Below, in pieces: positions 1 to 6,603 of a stretch of 8,002 bases of DNA. Numbering within the stretch: the first letter of the stretch is position 1; each line of letters opens with the position of its first letter. The notes under the pieces were generated by a model that saw only the letters and a list, made by a program, of their open reading frames with translations, did no database searches and was not told where the DNA came from. The translations under genes and the position numbers were made by a program. Origin of the DNA: Candidatus Omnitrophota bacterium (GTDB taxonomy: Bacteria; Omnitrophota; Koll11; Zapsychrales; Fredricksoniimonadaceae); the NCBI GenBank assembly GCA_023247595.1, contig JAHFGF010000074.1, positions 1 to 8,002 of the forward strand. The letters are read 5' to 3'.

Positions 1-1034
1 TTAATACTGGCCTGACCGCTGATAAGCCCGGAATTCAGCTTAAATGAAAAATCAGAAATTTTTACCTTCGATTCCGTGACATCCATTTTCGCGGTTAATT
101 GATCAATTGGCGTGGCCAGCATTTTTAAAGGCACATGCACGCCTTCAACCGCGCCGTCCAAAGACAGAACAAGCAATCCTTTGGAACCGACGACCATTTG
201 GCTGATAACCGCTTTAATGCCTCCGCTTAATCCTTTTTGCAAACCTAAAGGCGCAACTGCGGCAATTTCTTTATTGATCCGGTCAACATCCAACCGCGCA
301 AGGTCAAACGTAAAATGCACATCGTCCAAACGGGCCTGTTGGAGATTCAATTCGATACGGCTTGTTCCATCCACGTGAAGATTTTGACCATTGGCAAATA
401 AAGAGGCATCCAGACTAATGGTAAACGGATCGGTCAAAGAAAAATTAATGACTTTGGCATCAATATCATCAACTGATACATTTATCGCAGGGGCGGCTTC
501 GTTATCCTGATAAACAATTTTTGCGTCCTGGATAACAAACGAATTCACAAGAAGTTTAGGCAATGCCTTGGGCGGGGTTGACGGCGCGGACTCTCCGGAT
601 GATGTTCCGCCAGAGCCGGCTTCCGGTTTCTTTTCGACGATCATGCTTTCATAATTAAACACGCCTTGTTTGTTTTTGATAAGAATGATCTGCGGAGCTA
701 AAATTTCCACGCTGGTAATTTCAATCTGCCTTTTCGTCAATAACGGCACCAAACTGACCCCGCCGTGGATATGCCGGATAAAAAGAAACGGTTCTTTGGA
801 AAATTGGACATCATCGGTCAACGAAATCCCGCTCACATCAATGACGACACCTTGATTCAAGGAAATATTAAGCGCAACCTTCTGCACACCCACCTGCCGC
901 CCCAGCGCCTGACTGATCTGCTGGGTTAATTGAGGCAGATATTGATTAAGGTCCACGGTCTTTATAAAAATCACCAGCCCCGCCACAAGCAATACAACGA
1001 CAATAATAAATCCGGTTAGAATTTTACGAATCAT
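1..1034 (-). CDS. AsmA-family membrane-anchored protein (3' end beyond window)
   Basis: The open frame runs for 344 codons from an ATG to the left edge with no stop, so the C-terminus is missing. Seen: residues 4-25 form one hydrophobic N-terminal membrane segment after a short basic start (MIRK). A region rich in amphipathic beta-like strands follows (e.g. VDLNQYLPQLTQQISQALG, then 'GVVIDVSGISLTDD'). A Gly/Ser/Pro/Glu-rich linker lies at about 137-158, then a second beta-rich block. The motif around residues 28-47 and the 'V.ISLNQGVVIDVSGISL' pattern fit the AsmA N-terminal domain. Known for the family: inner-membrane-anchored periplasmic proteins related to bridge-like lipid-transfer proteins, affecting outer-membrane lipid homeostasis. 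Inferred: the same envelope role here. The start is well supported by GAGGAG placed 5 nt upstream. It lies 16 nt after the coiled-coil gene, so the two are almost certainly cotranscribed. Both proteins begin MIR(K/T)IL followed by a membrane helix. Confidence 0.8.
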   Translation of the reverse strand, partial: MIRKILTGFIIVVVLLVAGLVIFIKTVDLNQYLPQLTQQISQALGRQVGVQKVALNISLNQGVVIDVSGISLTDDVQFSKEPFLFIRHIHGGVSLVPLLTKRQIEITSVEILAPQIILIKNKQGVFNYESMIVEKKPEAGSGGTSSGESAPSTPPKALPKLLVNSFVIQDAKIVYQDNEAAPAINVSVDDIDAKVINFSLTDPFTISLDASLFANGQNLHVDGTSRIELNLQQARLDDVHFTFDLARLDVDRINKEIAAVAPLGLQKGLSGGIKAVISQMVVGSKGLLVLSLDGAVEGVHVPLKMLATPIDQLTAKMDVTESKVKISDFSFKLNSGLISGQASI

Positions 1035-1039
1035 CTTAT

Positions 1040-1045
1040 CTCCTC
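1040..1045 (-). promoter_or_regulatory. Strong Shine-Dalgarno for the AsmA-like gene
   Basis: GAGGAG on the minus strand, 5 nt (ATAAG) before the ATG at 1034. It fills the 16-nt gap between the coiled-coil gene and the AsmA-like gene. It is the best ribosome binding site in the window and fixes the AsmA-like start. Confidence 0.75.
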
Positions 1046-1050
1046 ATGAA

Positions 1051-2613
1051 TTATTTAAAATTTGATTTCTGACTCTGTTGCTTATCTTTGATGATTTGCA
1101 TCTGGTCTTTGATTCGGTCAGACATAACGCGCATTTGGTCGTCCGTTCTTTCCTGTACGCTTCGCATGCGTTCGGCGTTACTTCGGTTAGTATCCCGCTT
1201 CATTTGATTCATTGCGTTCTGATCGCGCTGAACCTGAACTCTAATCGACCGCAGCTGTTCTTCGTTTTTCTTCATGTTATCCAAGAGGCCCTTGCTTTTA
1301 TTTTGTAAATCATTCATTTTAAGAATAGCCGAATTACTCGCCATTGCTGTCTGCCGGCTGTTTTCAATAAACTGCTGAACATTCCTCTGCGCCGCTTCCA
1401 TCTGCACCATAAAACTCTCAATTTTATCCCGGCTTCTCTGCATAACATCTTGTGTTTGCTGGGAACTAAACTCAATTTTGTCTCTATTTTCAGCGGACAC
1501 ATTTCTGATCATAGAAGCCGCGGATTTCCGAAACTCCTCCATTTGTTCATACTGATCCGAAATCTGCCGGGCTTGCTCACGCATCAGTTCCATGCGATAA
1601 CGGTTATCTTCCATCAGCTGTTTTCTAGTCGGCTGGGAGGAAATAAAAATCTGCTGCCGCTCATTCATGCTGGTTAACATTTGCCGACGGCGCTGTTCCA
1701 ACAGGTTATAACTATCGCGGAAACGCTGCAGCTGAGTATCTGAACGGTATTCAATGCTTTTGGAAATATGGATCACTCCTGAAACGAGTTTGTTCTGATT
1801 GTTGCCGATAAATTCCTCTGTCGCGCGTAAACTTCCGACCAAGTCCCTTTGCTCCGTTTCAAGCCGCTGATATTCATCCCATAAGCTATGGCTCTGGTCA
1901 GAAGTTGAAATCTCAACCTGAGCCAGAAGTTCACGGAAACGGTTTTCTAATTCCCTGTTGGTTTCCGCCAACCGTTCGATGGTTTCTTTATTTTTCTTCA
2001 TGAATAAAATGCGCATGGAATCAAGAGTGGACGACTGCTCATTAAAGGCCGTTAAACTTTTCTTTAAATTCTGATACTGCTGCATGCGCATTAAATCTTT
2101 TGTGCTTGGATCCTGCAGTTGAACGGCCTTATCATTGAGCCATTTAGACATTGCCTGCAGCTGCTGATCCATCTGCTCGTTGATATTGATCATGATCTGC
2201 TGATCAAGCATGATTTGTTCAACCAATCCGGCCCGGTGTTTATGCATGGCGGTAAATTTATCAAACAATTCCGTCCTTTCCTCGACGGTCAGCTGGTCCA
2301 TTCCCAATAAAAGCTGTTTTAAATTCTCCCTTGTATCGGTATAAACCTGTTCAAGCTCCTTAAATGCCTTTTCACTGCGTTCTAAAGTCATCTGGCGCAG
2401 CACCTGCACTTTCGCGTACGATTCGTTAAATTGTTTGATGGATACTTCTGTATCCGTCAACAAACTGTCGCGTCCTTTCGCTGGCTTCCAATCAAAAAAT
2501 TCGTAAATGCGTTCAACAGCCAATCTTCCTTGCTGAGGACCCAATAAACCAAAAACCAATAAAAACCCCAAAAACAGCATGATGAGGACGGAATAAAGAA
2601 TGGTTCTAATCAT
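1051..2613 (-). CDS. Membrane-anchored, cysteine-free coiled-coil protein of unknown function
   Basis: 520 residues. I do not recognise a named family. Seen: one N-terminal membrane helix at about residues 4-24, flanked by Arg3 and followed by a Gly-Pro turn. A short aromatic stretch follows (EFFDW, 38-42), then roughly 460 residues that are almost entirely helical in character: rich in Gln, Met, Glu, Arg and Lys, with only four prolines (26, 44, 169, 328) and no cysteine. Heptad-like spacing of Leu/Met/Ile is evident through much of it. The C-terminus (about 485-512) has a short imperfect 11-residue repeat ([11 protein letters not shown] / [11 protein letters not shown]). Inferred: a single-pass inner-membrane protein with a long rod, in the periplasm if the usual N-in topology holds. 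Its ATG overlaps the stop of the upstream gene as ATGA, which suggests translational coupling, and AGGA lies 7 nt upstream. Other ideas, such as a chemoreceptor- or RmuC-like protein, have no supporting domain. Gene reality is high, function unknown. Confidence 0.85.
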   Translation of the reverse strand: MIRTILYSVLIMLFLGFLLVFGLLGPQQGRLAVERIYEFFDWKPAKGRDSLLTDTEVSIKQFNESYAKVQVLRQMTLERSEKAFKELEQVYTDTRENLKQLLLGMDQLTVEERTELFDKFTAMHKHRAGLVEQIMLDQQIMININEQMDQQLQAMSKWLNDKAVQLQDPSTKDLMRMQQYQNLKKSLTAFNEQSSTLDSMRILFMKKNKETIERLAETNRELENRFRELLAQVEISTSDQSHSLWDEYQRLETEQRDLVGSLRATEEFIGNNQNKLVSGVIHISKSIEYRSDTQLQRFRDSYNLLEQRRRQMLTSMNERQQIFISSQPTRKQLMEDNRYRMELMREQARQISDQYEQMEEFRKSAASMIRNVSAENRDKIEFSSQQTQDVMQRSRDKIESFMVQMEAAQRNVQQFIENSRQTAMASNSAILKMNDLQNKSKGLLDNMKKNEEQLRSIRVQVQRDQNAMNQMKRDTNRSNAERMRSVQERTDDQMRVMSDRIKDQMQIIKDKQQSQKSNFK

Positions 2614-4739
2614 TGCGCAGTCCTAAGTGACGGTTCATTATTTTTAAGGATTTCATCCCAATCATGATACGTAACAGCCGGCCGCAAACAGGCCGCATCT
2701 CTGCACAAATACCCTGAAACAAAACTTCCGTTTAAATCCAACCGGCCTTTTAAGATTGGCATGGCTTTAACCGGGTCTTCCTCTTGTTTAAGCGGATAAG
2801 GATGCGACGCGATAATTTTATTGGGCCGGTACTCTGCAAATGTTCTCTGATGCATCTTTTGAAATTCTAAATCCGGATGATTGCCGCAAAGAACCAATTC
2901 ATCCACGGGGCCTAAGAAAAAATCCAACGCCGCTAATAAAACACAATAGGCTTCCGGATGAGGCGATACAGTATCGGCAAAACAATCCAGCGCTTGATGC
3001 GCTTTTGATTGATATTTGTCATCGGACGATAAATGATAAAGCCGCAACAAAACCATGATTGCCATTGAATTCCCCGACGGCAAGGCGCCGTCGTAGGTTT
3101 CTTTACAGCGGACAATCAACGACTCGGCATCGCGGCCGGTCATAAAAAAACCGCCATGTTCCCTGTCCTCAAAATATTCAATCATGTCATCGGCCATGGC
3201 TTTAGCTTTTTGGTAATATTTGAATTCCAATGTCGCTTCATAGAGATCCAGCAGTCCGGAAATAAAAAACGCGTAATCCTCCAAAGAACCCAAAATACCC
3301 GCGTGCCCGTCGCGATAGCGGTGCAGCAATCTCCCGGCATTGTCTGTCAATGTCATTAGGATAAAATCGGACGCCTGTTGCGCTGCCACGGCATAGCGTT
3401 TGTCTTTCAAAACCTGTGAGGCAAACGCGAAAGAAGAAATCATAAGCCCGTTCCAATCAGCCATAATCTTATCATCACAGTGCACTGCGGGACGCTGCTG
3501 GCGCATTTTAAACATCGTTGCTTTGGCATCACGCACAACTTTCGCGACCTTTGCGGTTTCCCATTGAAAATGCTTGGCCGTCTCTTCAATGGAATGAGCC
3601 ACAGATAAAATATTTTTACCGACAAACTCGCCGTGTGGATCCTCTTTGGCATTGCCTTCTTTTTCAATACCAAAATAGTATGCGATGATTGGCAGTGACT
3701 GCTCGGGAAACGCCGCCTTAATCTCATCCCAGGCCCAAATATAAAACACCCCTTCTTTTTTTTCTGAAGATTGTTCATCAAGACTGTCCGCATCTTGAGC
3801 GGAATAAAACCCGCCGGAGGAATCAGTCATCTCGCGCAAAACATAATCCAAAACATCCCGTGCGATTTGGGCAAAAAATTCATTGCCTGTAATTTGATAC
3901 GCCTCAAGATAACTTTTCACTAAAAGGGCCTGGTCATAGAGCATTTTCTCAAAATGCGGCACATGCCAAAACTGATCCGTGGAATAACGATGAAAGCCGC
4001 CGCCTAATTGATCATAAATGCCGCCGTTGGCCATCGCTTGCAAAGTTTGAAGCGTCATATCGAGCGCAGGTTGCTGGCCTGTGCGTCTCCAATACCGTAA
4101 TAATAGGGAAAGTATGTGCCCCATAGGAAACTTAGGCGCTTGGGAAAAACCGCCATTGACTGAATCATACTGCGATTTAAGACGGTGATACATCTGATCG
4201 AGCTGAATCTGGCTGAGTTTTCCCTGCTGGGTTTTAACCGCGAACCGCTGTTTTAAATGTTCGGTGATTTCAACACTGGATGCGACGACCCGATCCGGTT
4301 CGGATTGCCAGGTGTGATGAATTGAGCGAAGAATTTCCGCGAAACCAGGCGAACCCCATTTGGCATAAGGAGGAAAATATGTACCGCCGTAAAAAGGTTT
4401 CTTCTCGGGAGTTAAAAAAACAGTTAAAGGCCAGCCGCCATGTCCGGTCATGGATGTCACCGCGGCCATATAAATCTGATCCAAATCCGGGCGTTCTTCA
4501 CGGTCAACTTTGATGGATACGAAACTGTCATTCATCAATCTGGCGATTTCAGAATTTTCAAAAGATTCGCGTTCCATCACATGACACCAATGACAGGTGG
4601 AATAGCCAATGGATAAAATGATCGGTTTGTTTTGTGTTTCAGCTTTTTGAAAAGCTTCTGGCCCCCAAGGATACCAATCCACAGGGTTGCCGGCGTGATG
4701 TAAAAGATAGGGGCTTTTTTCAGATGCTAAACGATTCAT
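2610..4739 (-). CDS. YyaL/SSP411 (DUF255) family thioredoxin-domain protein
   Basis: 709 residues from the ATG at 4739. Seen: the family signature N-terminus ([16 protein letters not shown], then NPVDWYPWG), a thioredoxin-like fold with catalytic-type CHWC at residues 49-52, '[10 protein letters not shown]' at about 78-87, and the cis-proline region [11 protein letters not shown] at about 101-111. A long alpha-rich C-terminal half follows, with the conserved blocks '[20 protein letters not shown]', '[17 protein letters not shown]' and '[10 protein letters not shown]'. Known for the family: an N-terminal thioredoxin domain fused to an (alpha/alpha)6-barrel resembling glycosidases and epimerases (Bacillus YyaL, animal SPATA20); its biochemical role is poorly defined. 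No signal peptide is visible, so it is probably cytoplasmic. Start choice: the frame can be extended 7 codons to a TTG at 4760, but the ATG matches the usual family N-terminus; neither start has a clear Shine-Dalgarno. It is the first gene of the minus-strand cluster, and its TGA overlaps the next ATG. Confidence 0.92.
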   Translation of the reverse strand: MNRLASEKSPYLLHHAGNPVDWYPWGPEAFQKAETQNKPIILSIGYSTCHWCHVMERESFENSEIARLMNDSFVSIKVDREERPDLDQIYMAAVTSMTGHGGWPLTVFLTPEKKPFYGGTYFPPYAKWGSPGFAEILRSIHHTWQSEPDRVVASSVEITEHLKQRFAVKTQQGKLSQIQLDQMYHRLKSQYDSVNGGFSQAPKFPMGHILSLLLRYWRRTGQQPALDMTLQTLQAMANGGIYDQLGGGFHRYSTDQFWHVPHFEKMLYDQALLVKSYLEAYQITGNEFFAQIARDVLDYVLREMTDSSGGFYSAQDADSLDEQSSEKKEGVFYIWAWDEIKAAFPEQSLPIIAYYFGIEKEGNAKEDPHGEFVGKNILSVAHSIEETAKHFQWETAKVAKVVRDAKATMFKMRQQRPAVHCDDKIMADWNGLMISSFAFASQVLKDKRYAVAAQQASDFILMTLTDNAGRLLHRYRDGHAGILGSLEDYAFFISGLLDLYEATLEFKYYQKAKAMADDMIEYFEDREHGGFFMTGRDAESLIVRCKETYDGALPSGNSMAIMVLLRLYHLSSDDKYQSKAHQALDCFADTVSPHPEAYCVLLAALDFFLGPVDELVLCGNHPDLEFQKMHQRTFAEYRPNKIIASHPYPLKQEEDPVKAMPILKGRLDLNGSFVSGYLCRDAACLRPAVTYHDWDEILKNNEPSLRTAQ

Positions 4740-4788
4740 GGCATTAATATCTTGAGCCAACGTAGGATCAATTATTTAAACGGCTCCT

Positions 4789-4817
4789 ATGGTAGCATTT
4801 TTCACCGGATGAAGCAA
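4789..4817 (-). promoter_or_regulatory. Possible sigma70-type promoter of the minus-strand gene cluster
   Basis: Minus-strand TTGCTT (4817-4812), a 17-nt spacer and TACCAT (4794-4789), the latter preceded by TGC as in extended -10 elements. The predicted start near 4782 would leave a leader of about 40 nt before the ATG at 4739. The -35 match is weak (3 of 6), so spacing and position are the main support. An AGGAG just downstream (4788-4784) is too far from either candidate start codon to act as their ribosome binding site. Confidence 0.4.
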
Positions 4818-4882
4818 TAACGGGGAGCCCAAACAATCTGAGATCCGGACTATTAACTAACGTGAGCTCGATCTAATCCTGT

Positions 4883-4997
4883 CTCAAGTGTGAGGGTTGG
4901 GATGAACGTGAATTGAGACCTACACAATTTCTTTAGAGACTTATTAGAGGAATTGTGTGCGGGCTCGTTGAACGGAATCACAATCCTCACACTTGAG
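4883..4997. repeat. Long imperfect hairpin (first arm of the nested element)
   Basis: Base helix: 4883-4898 pairs with 4982-4997 over 16 positions, 15 of them Watson-Crick and one G/T. Apical helix: 4922-4936 pairs with 4944-4958, beginning with 8 perfect pairs (ACACAATT/AATTGTGT) and continuing with seven pairs of which three are G/T; the loop is 7 nt (4937-4943). The strands between the two helices are of equal length (about 23 nt each) with scattered matches. All four non-Watson-Crick pairs in these helices are G/T when read on the plus strand and would be A/C on the minus strand. That mildly favours a plus-strand RNA. An alternative 7-bp pairing, GTCTCAA (4881-4887) with TTGAGAC (4913-4919), is also possible. 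Confidence 0.65.
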
Positions 4998-5081
4998 CGA
5001 CACGCATATGGGAGAGATTCCATTTATTGACGTCCGTACAACACATCGATCAAGCAAAACCAGAAAGCGGACGTCGACCTG

Positions 5082-5097
5082 CCTGTCGGCAGACAGG
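5082..5097. repeat. GC-rich mini-palindrome
   Basis: CCTGTC and GACAGG are separated by GGCA, making a 6-bp hairpin with a tetraloop. An overlapping alternative, CTGCC (5080-5084 region) with GGCAG, also exists. Its GC content stands out from the surroundings. Short interspersed palindromes of this general CCTGCC/GGCAGG type recur in many uncultured-bacterium genomes in my recollection; only a genome-wide count would show whether this is a dispersed repeat here. Confidence 0.5.
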
Positions 5098-5158
5098 GAT
5101 ACTGACAACAACAAAAATCTATTACTTACACGGAAGTCAGTAATCCATACGGCTCCAC

Positions 5159-5210
5159 GATCCGCTAGTTCATTATTCTAATGATTCTTTAAAGAAATGA
5201 ACTAAGGATC
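5159..5210. repeat. Hairpin with alternative internal palindromes
   Basis: GATCC pairs with GGATC, then a 2x1 internal loop, then the 9-bp perfect helix TAGTTCATT/AATGAACTA. The inner part could instead form two small hairpins: TCATTA/TAATGA at 5170-5184, and the perfect 12-bp palindrome TTCTTTAAAGAA at 5185-5196. It lies within the compound arm of the larger nested element. Confidence 0.55.
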
Positions 5211-5312
5211 AAGTCGCCTTTATGGCTTAAACGGAATCTCTCCTTCGTAGAGCGCGTTATGTCGAACTCACGTTAATTTAGTTTTATGCGGAGAATGTTT
5301 TAAAACCCTGCA

Positions 5313-5340
5313 TTGCCCGCTAAGAAATATCTGTTATAAT
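5313..5340 (+). promoter_or_regulatory. Predicted hemH promoter with extended -10
   Basis: TTGCCC at 5313-5318 (-35, 4 of 6 to consensus), a 16-nt spacer, and a perfect TATAAT at 5335-5340. TG at 5332-5333 sits one base before the -10, the extended -10 arrangement. It implies a transcript start near 5347 and a leader of about 70 nt before hemH. It lies outside the nested inverted-repeat element, so that element is upstream of, not inside, the predicted hemH transcript. Confidence 0.65.
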
Positions 5341-5379
5341 TGCTTCAATCATTTTTTAAAAAGTCTAACTGCCCTTAAA

Positions 5380-5412
5380 CTTTGTCATTGATGCATGGGC
5401 AATGATCCAAAG
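5380..5412 (+). promoter_or_regulatory. hemH leader hairpin covering the ribosome binding site
   Basis: CTTTG (5380-5384) pairs with CAAAG (5408-5412), and TCATTG (5385-5390) pairs with CAATGA (5400-5405). The only interruption is a 2-nt bulge, and the loop is 9 nt (5391-5399). The paired CAAAG contains most of the only Shine-Dalgarno-like sequence, AAAGG (5409-5413), 4 nt before the ATG. A competing helix, TGCCC (5370-5374) with GGGCA (5397-5401), would break the hairpin's lower right strand. The pairing is seen; any regulatory effect on translation is inferred. Confidence 0.4.
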
Positions 5413-5417
5413 GTTAC

Positions 5418-6449
5418 ATGAAGCTCAAAAATTCCAAGATTGGTGTCCTGCTTGTTAATTTAGGCACGCCTGATTCTCCTCGTGTTTCGGACGTTCGCAA
5501 ATATCTTCGAGAATTCTTAATGGACAGACGGGTGATTGATATCCCGTGGCTCCAGCGATTTCTATTAATTAATTGCATCATTGCTCCTTTCCGCTCGCCG
5601 TCGTCGGCTCATGGTTATAGTCAGCTGTGGACTGACGAGGGATCTCCGTTGAAGGTCCACGGTTATCGATTGAAGGATTCCATCCAAAAAGTTTTAGGGG
5701 AAGACTATTGCGTGGCCTTTGGCATGCGCTATCAAAACCCCAGCATCCGCGCGGCCTTAGATGAATTAAAAGGGGAAGCGTTAAGTGAATTGATTGTGAT
5801 TCCGCTTTATCCGCAATACGCCTCCGCCTCGACGGGTTCAACGATTGAAAAAGTGATGCAAGAGCTTAAACGCTGGGAAGTTATTCCGACGGTTAAATTT
5901 GTCGGGCAGTTTCATGATCATCCGCTTTTTATCAAGGCCTTTTCAGCCATTGGCCACGAGCATTTAAAAAAGAATGCGTATGATCACGTTATTTTTTCCT
6001 ATCATGGTCTTCCGGAGCGGCAAATTTTAAAAGCATCCTGCCAGAGTTATTGCAAGCTTGGAGATTGCTGCACTGCGTATCATGGGAAGAATCAGAACTG
6101 TTACCGCGCTCAATGTTTTGATACCACCCGTTTATTGGTCAAGGAACTTGGTTTAAAAGAGGGCGGATACACGACGAGCTTTCAGTCTCGATTAGGAAAA
6201 GATCCTTGGATTAAACCTTATACGGATGAAAAGCTTTTGGAATTAGTCAGGTTAGGAAAAAAGAGGATTTTAATTTTTTCACCCGCGTTTGTGGCCGATT
6301 GTCTGGAGACTACGGTTGAAATCGGCATGGAATACCAAAAAACTTTTATGGATAACGGCGGCCAGCATTGGCAGCTTGTTGAAAGCCTCAACACCCGCCC
6401 GGAGTGGGTGGAGTGTTTGAAAGAGCTTGTTAGAGAAACACAAAGTTAG
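5418..6449 (+). CDS. hemH: Ferrochelatase with internal cysteine cluster
   Basis: 343 residues, a normal length for bacterial ferrochelatases. The enzyme inserts Fe2+ into protoporphyrin IX to make protoheme, the last step of the classical heme pathway; it is cytosolic or loosely bound to the inner membrane. Seen: GVLLVNLGTPDSP at 9-21, the region LYPQYASASTGST (130-142), the catalytic-type histidine in SYHGLPER (His196), and the acidic motif DCLETTVEIG with Glu297 and Glu301. Directly after the histidine motif lies a cysteine-rich insert, Cys208, 212, 217, 218, 228 and 233. A class of ferrochelatases described from Myxococcus and other microbes binds a [2Fe-2S] cluster through four cysteines within about 20 internal residues, and this segment fits that pattern. 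No C-terminal cysteine cluster of the animal or mycobacterial type is present. The start ATG has only a weak AAAGG upstream, inside a hairpin. No other heme gene is in the window, and the gene looks monocistronic or leads into the RNB gene. Confidence 0.96.
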   Translation: MKLKNSKIGVLLVNLGTPDSPRVSDVRKYLREFLMDRRVIDIPWLQRFLLINCIIAPFRSPSSAHGYSQLWTDEGSPLKVHGYRLKDSIQKVLGEDYCVAFGMRYQNPSIRAALDELKGEALSELIVIPLYPQYASASTGSTIEKVMQELKRWEVIPTVKFVGQFHDHPLFIKAFSAIGHEHLKKNAYDHVIFSYHGLPERQILKASCQSYCKLGDCCTAYHGKNQNCYRAQCFDTTRLLVKELGLKEGGYTTSFQSRLGKDPWIKPYTDEKLLELVRLGKKRILIFSPAFVADCLETTVEIGMEYQKTFMDNGGQHWQLVESLNTRPEWVECLKELVRETQS

Positions 6450-6456
6450 GGAGAGA

Positions 6457-6594
6457 GATAAAGAGGTATTGCGGTTTTGTAGCGTGGTAGAGGTAAAGTG
6501 GTAAATAAAAAAAACAATAGACTGAGAACCAAATCGGTACAAAATTTTTACCTCTTTACCCCTACACGAGTCGCATACGCAATACCTCTTTATC
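6457..6594. repeat. 138-bp palindromic element between hemH and the RNB gene
   Basis: The outer 17 bp are perfectly inverted (6457-6473 with 6578-6594, GATAAAGAGGTATTGCG). After a symmetrical 9x9 internal loop come CGT/ACG (6483-6485 with 6566-6568) and then a long inner helix, 6487-6505 with 6547-6565, 17 of 19 paired. The loop is about 40 nt and A-rich. The element begins 7 nt after the hemH stop and ends 9 nt before the RNB start codon, so it fills the intergenic space. There is no T-run after the stem in either direction, so a standard intrinsic terminator is not supported. It could be a MITE-like insert, an mRNA-stabilising or processing structure between cotranscribed genes, or a protein-binding site. 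Confidence 0.65.
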
Positions 6595-6603
6595 ACTTAA
6601 AAT

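Larger units (their letters stand above)
5011..5243. repeat. Compound arm of the nested element, closed by an 11-bp perfect helix
   Basis: GGAGAGATTCC at 5011-5021 is perfectly complementary to GGAATCTCTCC at 5233-5243. After one A/C mismatch the helix continues for four more pairs (5023-5026 with 5228-5231). The enclosed 200 nt hold consecutive hairpins: 5027-5036 with 5068-5077 (10 pairs, one of them T/G), the GC-rich mini-palindrome at 5082-5097, and 5097-5106 with 5136-5146 (10 pairs, one bulged A). A final arm, 5145-5225, contains GATCC (5159-5163) with GGATC (5206-5210) and TAGTTCATT (5166-5174) with AATGAACTA (5196-5204). Nearly the whole interval is accounted for by local pairing, which is unusual for plain intergenic DNA. 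Confidence 0.6.
4858..5275. repeat. 418-bp nested inverted-repeat element; candidate large structured RNA or MITE-like element
   Basis: Seen: the ends pair with each other, 4858-4872 against 5261-5275 (13 of 15 Watson-Crick; one C/A mismatch and one T/G). Inside are two arms meeting at a three-way junction: 4883-4997, a long imperfect hairpin, and 5011-5243, closed by an 11-bp perfect helix (5011-5021 with 5233-5243) and branching into further hairpins (5027-5077, 5097-5146 and 5145-5225). A+G-poor loops rich in A and C separate the helices. There is no convincing coding frame, and no obvious target-site duplication next to the ends. Known comparison: such compact multibranch folding is found in large bacterial noncoding RNAs and also in non-autonomous transposable elements. 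I could not match it to RNase P RNA, tmRNA, SRP RNA or 6S RNA. Orientation is unknown, and no strong promoter adjoins either end. Confidence 0.6.

Noticed and set aside
112..378. 88-codon plus-strand frame antisense to the AsmA-like gene
   Set aside because: The minus frame has a signal-anchor, an AsmA-like pattern and a strong ribosome binding site; this frame has none of these.
3440..3793. 117-codon minus-strand frame inside the YyaL-like gene
   Set aside because: A shadow frame of a long gene with clear family motifs throughout; the peptide is basic and featureless.
4993..5181. 62-codon plus-strand open frame inside the nested inverted-repeat element
   Set aside because: Its span coincides with the paired segments, the product has no recognisable character, and no ribosome binding site precedes it. 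The pairing explains the sequence better than coding.
4858..5275. RNase P RNA, tmRNA, SRP RNA or 6S RNA
   Set aside because: The size would suit RNase P RNA or tmRNA, but none of the conserved core sequences I know for these RNAs can be found on either strand.
4858..5275. CRISPR array or origin of replication
   Set aside because: There are no regularly spaced direct repeats and no DnaA-box cluster; the repeats are inverted and nested.
5395..5421. 8-codon leader open frame (MGNDPKVT) whose TGA overlaps the hemH ATG
   Set aside because: The ATGA overlap is suggestive, but there is no ribosome binding site and such a short frame arises easily by chance. Worth remembering only if ribosome profiling shows it.
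6457..6594. Intrinsic terminator for hemH
   Set aside because: The stem is long and stable, but no T-run follows it on either strand, so it is listed as a palindromic element instead.
6279..6596. 105-codon minus-strand frame overlapping the hemH 3' end and the palindrome
   Set aside because: It lies mostly antisense to well-conserved hemH codons and has low-complexity content (runs of Leu/Ser/Thr); no start signal is visible.
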